Shown here piece by piece: positions 59,878-62,463 of a stretch of 62,463 bases of DNA. The stretch spans positions 1 to 62,463 of the forward strand of contig JADCFQ010000002.1 in assembly GCA_020249435.1 (NCBI GenBank). The letters run 5' to 3'. Source of the DNA: Roseomonas sp. GTDB taxonomy: Bacteria; Pseudomonadota; Alphaproteobacteria; Acetobacterales; Acetobacteraceae. Every line of letters starts with the position of its first letter. Position 1 is the stretch's first letter. The position numbers were made by a program, and so were the translations under genes. The notes under the pieces were generated by a model. It saw only the letters and a list, made by a program, of their open reading frames with translations. It had not been told where the DNA came from and did no database searches.

Positions 59878-60006
59878 TCATGGCAGCACCAGCAGTTCCG
59901 CGATCCAGCAGAGCGCGATGAAACCGCCGGCAAAGACAGCGCCGATGGAGAGGTTGCGCAGCAGGTGACCGATACGGCGGAGCCGACGCATGGAACGGCG
60001 CGTCAT
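59878..60006 (-). CDS. Small membrane protein (42 aa)
   Basis: A basic start (MTRRSMRRLRRIGHLLRNLS) and one transmembrane segment (IGAVFAGGFIALCWIAELLV). Overlaps the upstream nuclease gene by ATGA and may overlap the next gene start. Function unknown. Confidence 0.5.
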   Translation of the reverse strand: MTRRSMRRLRRIGHLLRNLSIGAVFAGGFIALCWIAELLVLP

Positions 60007-60353
60007 GACTTCACCTGCGGTGGCGGCAGGCCGCGACCAATCAGTTCCAGCCAGACATGCAGCGGGACCACCACCAGTGGTGCGGCACGGTCGCGCCATA
60101 GAAACAGCGCATCATGCGCGCCGAGCCAGCGCTCCAGAGTCTTGAAACCTTCGCCATCGCCGCGCGCCTTGACCTCGGCGATCAGCGGCGGTTCGGATTG
60201 GCCGCGCGCATAGATGTCAATGTCGGCGCCATTGCCGCGATAGCGCGTGGCACCGGATAGCGGGACACGTTCGGCGGCAATGCCGCTTTGTTTGTGGATC
60301 TCGACCAGGGCGCGTTCGCGCCGGAGGCCCTTGTCGCGAGAGGCTTTACCCAT
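60003..60353 (-). CDS. Holliday-junction-resolvase-like PDDEXK nuclease
   Basis: A 116-residue protein: KASRDKGLRRERALVEIHKQ, VPLSGATRYRGNGADIDIYA (Asp) and PPLIAEVKARGDGEGFKTLE (E-x-K) reproduce the Hjc-type active site order, followed by DALFLWRDRAAPLVVVPLHV. It would resolve branched DNA during recombination or packaging. Confidence 0.75.
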   Translation of the reverse strand: MGKASRDKGLRRERALVEIHKQSGIAAERVPLSGATRYRGNGADIDIYARGQSEPPLIAEVKARGDGEGFKTLERWLGAHDALFLWRDRAAPLVVVPLHVWLELIGRGLPPPQVKS

Positions 60354-60729
60354 GGTTTGGCCTGCCCTTGCCTGCAATGGGCTTCGATTTCCCAGTGGCG
60401 GGAAGTCGATTGGAGAGGTGGTTCGTGGCAGCGTGGATATCCGGCTGAGAATCAATGCCATGCCGCCTGCCTTCAGGGACTGCCGGTTGTGCATGTTCAT
60501 TTGAAACGGATGTGCAAGGGGACGGCTGATCGCCTGGTGCGAGGCGTGTCTGCGCAGCTTCGAACCGTTCAATATCGGTGATGCGATAAAGGACACGCCC
60601 ACCGATTTTCAGAAAAGCCGGCCCCTGGTGCAGATATCGCCACCGCTCAAGGGTGCGAACGCTTAGGCTCCAGCGGCGTGCGAGATCGGCCTGATGAAGG
60701 TGCCTGATGGGTATCGTGGCTTTACCCAT
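60346..60729 (-). CDS. MerR/excisionase-like HTH protein
   Basis: A 127-residue protein with an N-terminal winged helix: IRHLHQADLARRWSLSVRTL, ERWRYLHQGPAFLKIGGRVL, YRITDIERFEAAQ. This is the HTH_17/excisionase form. The C-terminal half is low-complexity. It could be a recombination directionality factor for the serine recombinase or a regulator of early genes. Confidence 0.7.
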   Translation of the reverse strand: MGKATIPIRHLHQADLARRWSLSVRTLERWRYLHQGPAFLKIGGRVLYRITDIERFEAAQTRLAPGDQPSPCTSVSNEHAQPAVPEGRRHGIDSQPDIHAATNHLSNRLPATGKSKPIAGKGRPNHG

Positions 60730-60985
60730 GGTGGGCGCGCCCCCGGCGGATCGAGCCGAGGTCGATGAGTAGGCGCTCATCCACCGGCTTGCCGGTAACG
60801 CGCGCAGCCTTGGCGACGTCGGCCCAGTAACGGGCGGGGATGCCTCTGCGGCGCCAAGCGCGAACCGTGACGGCCTCGACATCAAGGACAGCGGCGAGTT
60901 CGGTGGCGCTTTGCCATAGGTTGATGACCTCCGCGAAATCGCGGGGTGCTAGGGTTGCGCGGGGACGCATAGGGGGGTGACGCAT
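60722..60985 (-). CDS. Cro/CII-like HTH regulator
   Basis: An 87-residue protein: WQSATELAAVLDVEAVTVRA, WRRRGIPARYWADVAKAARV, a carph-isopro/Cro-like HTH. First gene of the leftward early operon, divergent from the S24 repressor, which is the position of Cro or CII. It should bind the shared operator region. Confidence 0.75.
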   Translation of the reverse strand: MRHPPMRPRATLAPRDFAEVINLWQSATELAAVLDVEAVTVRAWRRRGIPARYWADVAKAARVTGKPVDERLLIDLGSIRRGRAHHG

Positions 60986-61116
60986 TGCTTCCTCGGGGGG
61001 CGAGGCGGGTTGGGATGCGTCAAAAATACAAACAGTAGCGCGACATAAACAAGACTTGTTGTATATTTTTCTTTCTGCTACAGAATGGCGCATCAAACGC
61101 TACAAGATGCAACGCA
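60986..61116. promoter_or_regulatory. Immunity-region operators and divergent promoters
   Basis: The perfect palindrome AACAAGACTTGTT (61048-61060) is centred between the divergent genes. Rightward, TTGTTG (61057-61062), 16 bases and TACAGA (61079-61084) could serve the repressor gene. Leftward, TTGTTT overlapping the palindrome, with GTATTT 17 bases on, could serve the Cro-like gene. Both candidate -35 boxes overlap the palindrome, as expected for mutually exclusive control. Confidence 0.55.
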
Positions 61117-61890
61117 ATGGACACCATCGCAGAACGCCTACGCCGCTTTCGGGAGGCCAAAGGCATTGATTCCGGGGCCGAATTGGCCCGCCTCGCCGGC
61201 GTGCCGGAGGCGACCTATCGCGCCTATGAAAGTGGCCGCCGCCCCCTGACGGCGCGTGCCGCACGGGAGCTTGCCGTGCCCCTTGGCATCACCTGGCAGC
61301 TGCTTTTGTTCGGCAAGGAGCCGCCCGAGGGCGGCATCGCGATCAATACGCCCGAGGAGGCGGCCGCGATGCTGGGCCAGCGCGTCAGCCGCAAGCCCGC
61401 CCCGCCGCGCGTTCCAGCTTATTCTGGCCCGACTGAGGTCGAACTCGTCACCATGGCCGGGGATAGTTATGCACTACTGCCCGTCTATGACGCGGCTGCA
61501 TCTGCAGGCCCTGGAATGGAAGTTGACCGTGCCCAGGTGATCTACCGCATTGCCTTCCGCGAGGAATGGATCCGGAGCGTCACCCGCGCGCCTTTGGAGC
61601 AATTGGGCGTCATCACCGTGGATGGTGATTCGATGGAGCCAACGCTGCGTACGGGCGATACGGTGCTGGTGGATTTCCGCCAGAACCAGCCCGGCGACAA
61701 GGATGGCATCTATGTCATTCGCACCGGCAATGGGCTGCAGGTGAAGCGCCTCCAGGTTGAGCTGGGGCGCCCGGTGCGCCTGAGCGTGCTTTCCGACAAC
61801 CCGGCCTATCAGCCGCAGCGCAATCTGAGCGCTGAGGATATCCAGGTGATTGGCCGCGTGATCTGGCTTGGGCGACAGGTAGGGTCGTGA
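61117..61890 (+). CDS. CI/LexA-like phage repressor (XRE-S24)
   Basis: A 257-residue repressor. XRE helix-turn-helix at about 6-60 (LRRFREAKGIDSGAELARLA, GVPEATYRAYESGRRPL). The C-terminal S24 peptidase domain has VDGDSMEPTLRTGDTVLVD with Ser172 and LQVKRLQ with Lys210 as the catalytic pair, and a possible Ala130-Gly131 cleavage bond. It keeps lysogeny by repressing the divergent early operon and may self-cleave after DNA damage. Confidence 0.92.
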   Translation: MDTIAERLRRFREAKGIDSGAELARLAGVPEATYRAYESGRRPLTARAARELAVPLGITWQLLLFGKEPPEGGIAINTPEEAAAMLGQRVSRKPAPPRVPAYSGPTEVELVTMAGDSYALLPVYDAAASAGPGMEVDRAQVIYRIAFREEWIRSVTRAPLEQLGVITVDGDSMEPTLRTGDTVLVDFRQNQPGDKDGIYVIRTGNGLQVKRLQVELGRPVRLSVLSDNPAYQPQRNLSAEDIQVIGRVIWLGRQVGS

Positions 61891-61905
61891 TGAGGTGGTG
61901 TTTTA

Positions 61906-61921
61906 TTTGTAGCGATACAAA
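61906..61921. repeat. Inverted repeat downstream of the repressor gene
   Basis: TTTGTA and TACAAA flank GCGA (61906-61921), 16 bases after the repressor stop and 43 bases before the small gene of the recombinase cassette. It could be an operator for that cassette, part of an attachment site, or a weak terminator. Confidence 0.4.
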
Positions 61922-61963
61922 ATAGCACTCCCCAAGCCAATTTCTGTTGCGTAATGTCGCGCT

Positions 61964-62170
61964 ATGCAGCGTGACAATTCTACTCCAAACCCCCACCTCC
62001 CACCGCACCTCCGCGAGGTCTGCGACATCCTCGCCCGCGGGTTACTGCGGCTGCAGAGCCGCGCTGCCCCGCCAGAGACGTCGGCCCCGGTCGATACCGG
62101 AGACATTCGCCTACACTTCACGGCCAAGCAGTGCCGTCATGCGAACCCCAAGAGAAAGGGAACCGCATGA
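61964..62170 (+). CDS. Small protein of the recombinase cassette (68 aa)
   Basis: LREVCDILARGLLRLQSRAA is a helical segment, and the C-terminus ends in IRLHFTAKQCRHANPKRKG. Small proteins with an LHF-HAN-type ending routinely precede DUF2924 genes in alphaproteobacteria. Function unknown. Its stop overlaps the DUF2924 start by ATGA. Confidence 0.7.
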   Translation: MQRDNSTPNPHLPPHLREVCDILARGLLRLQSRAAPPETSAPVDTGDIRLHFTAKQCRHANPKRKGTA

Positions 62171-62463
62171 AACAACGATCCATCACCAAGCAGGTGCCAG
62201 CCGACCCGGCCGCACTGGATATATCGCCAGCCCAGGTGCTGCCCCGCTTGGCTGCACTGCGTACTGCGCCGATCGCCGATCTGAAGGAGCAATGGCGCAT
62301 GCTCTACGGCAAGGAACCGCCAGCCTTCAGCAGAAGCTACATCGAAAGCAGGCTCGCCTATCGCATCCAGGAACTCGCCTATGGCGGGCTGCGGCCGGAA
62401 ACACGCAAGCGGCTCGAAGCCCTCGGCGAAAGGCTGGATGGCGGCAATGCCGTGCTGCGGCGC
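62167..62463 (+). CDS. DUF2924 family protein, N-terminal part (continues at base 1)
   Basis: Starts at ATG 62167 overlapping the previous stop. Reads DISPAQVLPRLAALRTAPIA, LKEQWRMLYGKEPPAFSRSY and YRIQELAYGGLRPETRKRLE, the DUF2924 core. The frame runs through the terminal repeat into bases 2-337 to complete 166 residues. Confidence 0.88.
   Translation, partial: MKQRSITKQVPADPAALDISPAQVLPRLAALRTAPIADLKEQWRMLYGKEPPAFSRSYIESRLAYRIQELAYGGLRPETRKRLEALGERLDGGNAVLRR
62331..62463. repeat. Terminal direct repeat, right copy
   Basis: Identical to 1-133; see that entry. The duplicated bases should be counted once when the circle is closed. Confidence 0.95.

Noticed and set aside
1-62463. tRNA, rRNA and CRISPR arrays
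   Set aside because: I saw no cloverleaf-like sequence, rRNA signature or regularly spaced repeat array. The GTGCAAAC cluster has uneven spacing and both orientations, so it is not CRISPR.

Overview
The window is a closed, circularly permuted genome. Bases 1-133 are repeated exactly at 62331-62463, and one reading frame (a DUF2924 protein) runs intact across the joined ends, so the real molecule is a circle of about 62,330 bp. It carries a complete siphovirus-type temperate phage: terminase, portal, capsid, tail, holin and endolysin, replication genes, a CI/Cro-type switch and a serine recombinase. GC-rich codon use, the families DUF2924, DUF6441, DUF6511 and DUF3489, the three-transmembrane holin known from gene transfer agents, and a Bug/TctC binding protein suggest an alphaproteobacterial host, possibly Acetobacteraceae. 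The host is an inference.

Layout. (1) 60.7 kb through the junction to 2.1 kb is the lysogeny region: a Cro/CII-like gene diverging from an S24-type repressor, then a four-gene overlapping cassette (small protein, DUF2924, serine recombinase, HTH protein). (2) 2.1-16.8 kb is cargo: an AbrB/PIN toxin-antitoxin pair, metabolic genes of bacterial-chromosome type (acetamidase/formamidase, DUF429-like, Bug/TctC, DUF4166, DCC oxidoreductase, saccharopine-dehydrogenase-like), then a full DSF quorum-sensing locus (RpfF-like synthase, RpfC-like hybrid kinase, and a REC-PAS-GGDEF-EAL response regulator), then a secreted nuclease with three small proteins. A broken copy of a phage tail gene lies at 15.0-15.3 kb. 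(3) 16.9-43.5 kb is the late operon on the minus strand, read from small terminase (43.5 kb) to tail tip (16.9 kb). Toxin-antitoxin or orphan antitoxin cassettes, mostly on the plus strand, sit in almost every gap of it. (4) 43.5-49.3 kb holds MazEF, small phage proteins sharing a repeated upstream element, a DUF3489 protein and two tandem ParB-like/DNA-methyltransferase fusions, followed by a six-copy iteron cluster. (5) 49.7-51.4 kb is a TcmP / three-Cys-motif pair. (6) 51.4-60.4 kb is replication and recombination: primase-helicase, SF2 helicase, RecB-type nuclease, DUF669 protein, Sak4-like ATPase and a resolvase-like nuclease.

How it fits together. The recombinase and repressor should support lysogeny. 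The toxin-antitoxin cassettes could stabilise the element or protect individual structural genes. The DSF locus would let the element, or the lysogen through it, make and sense a fatty-acid signal and convert it into cyclic-di-GMP changes. A phage-like circle with synthase, sensor and c-di-GMP output in the convergent order of the Xanthomonas rpf locus is the most striking content. A second strong observation is a canonical AAAAAAC slippery site in the tail-assembly-chaperone gene that joins it in frame to the following reading frame. All assignments come from reading the sequence; no searches were run.
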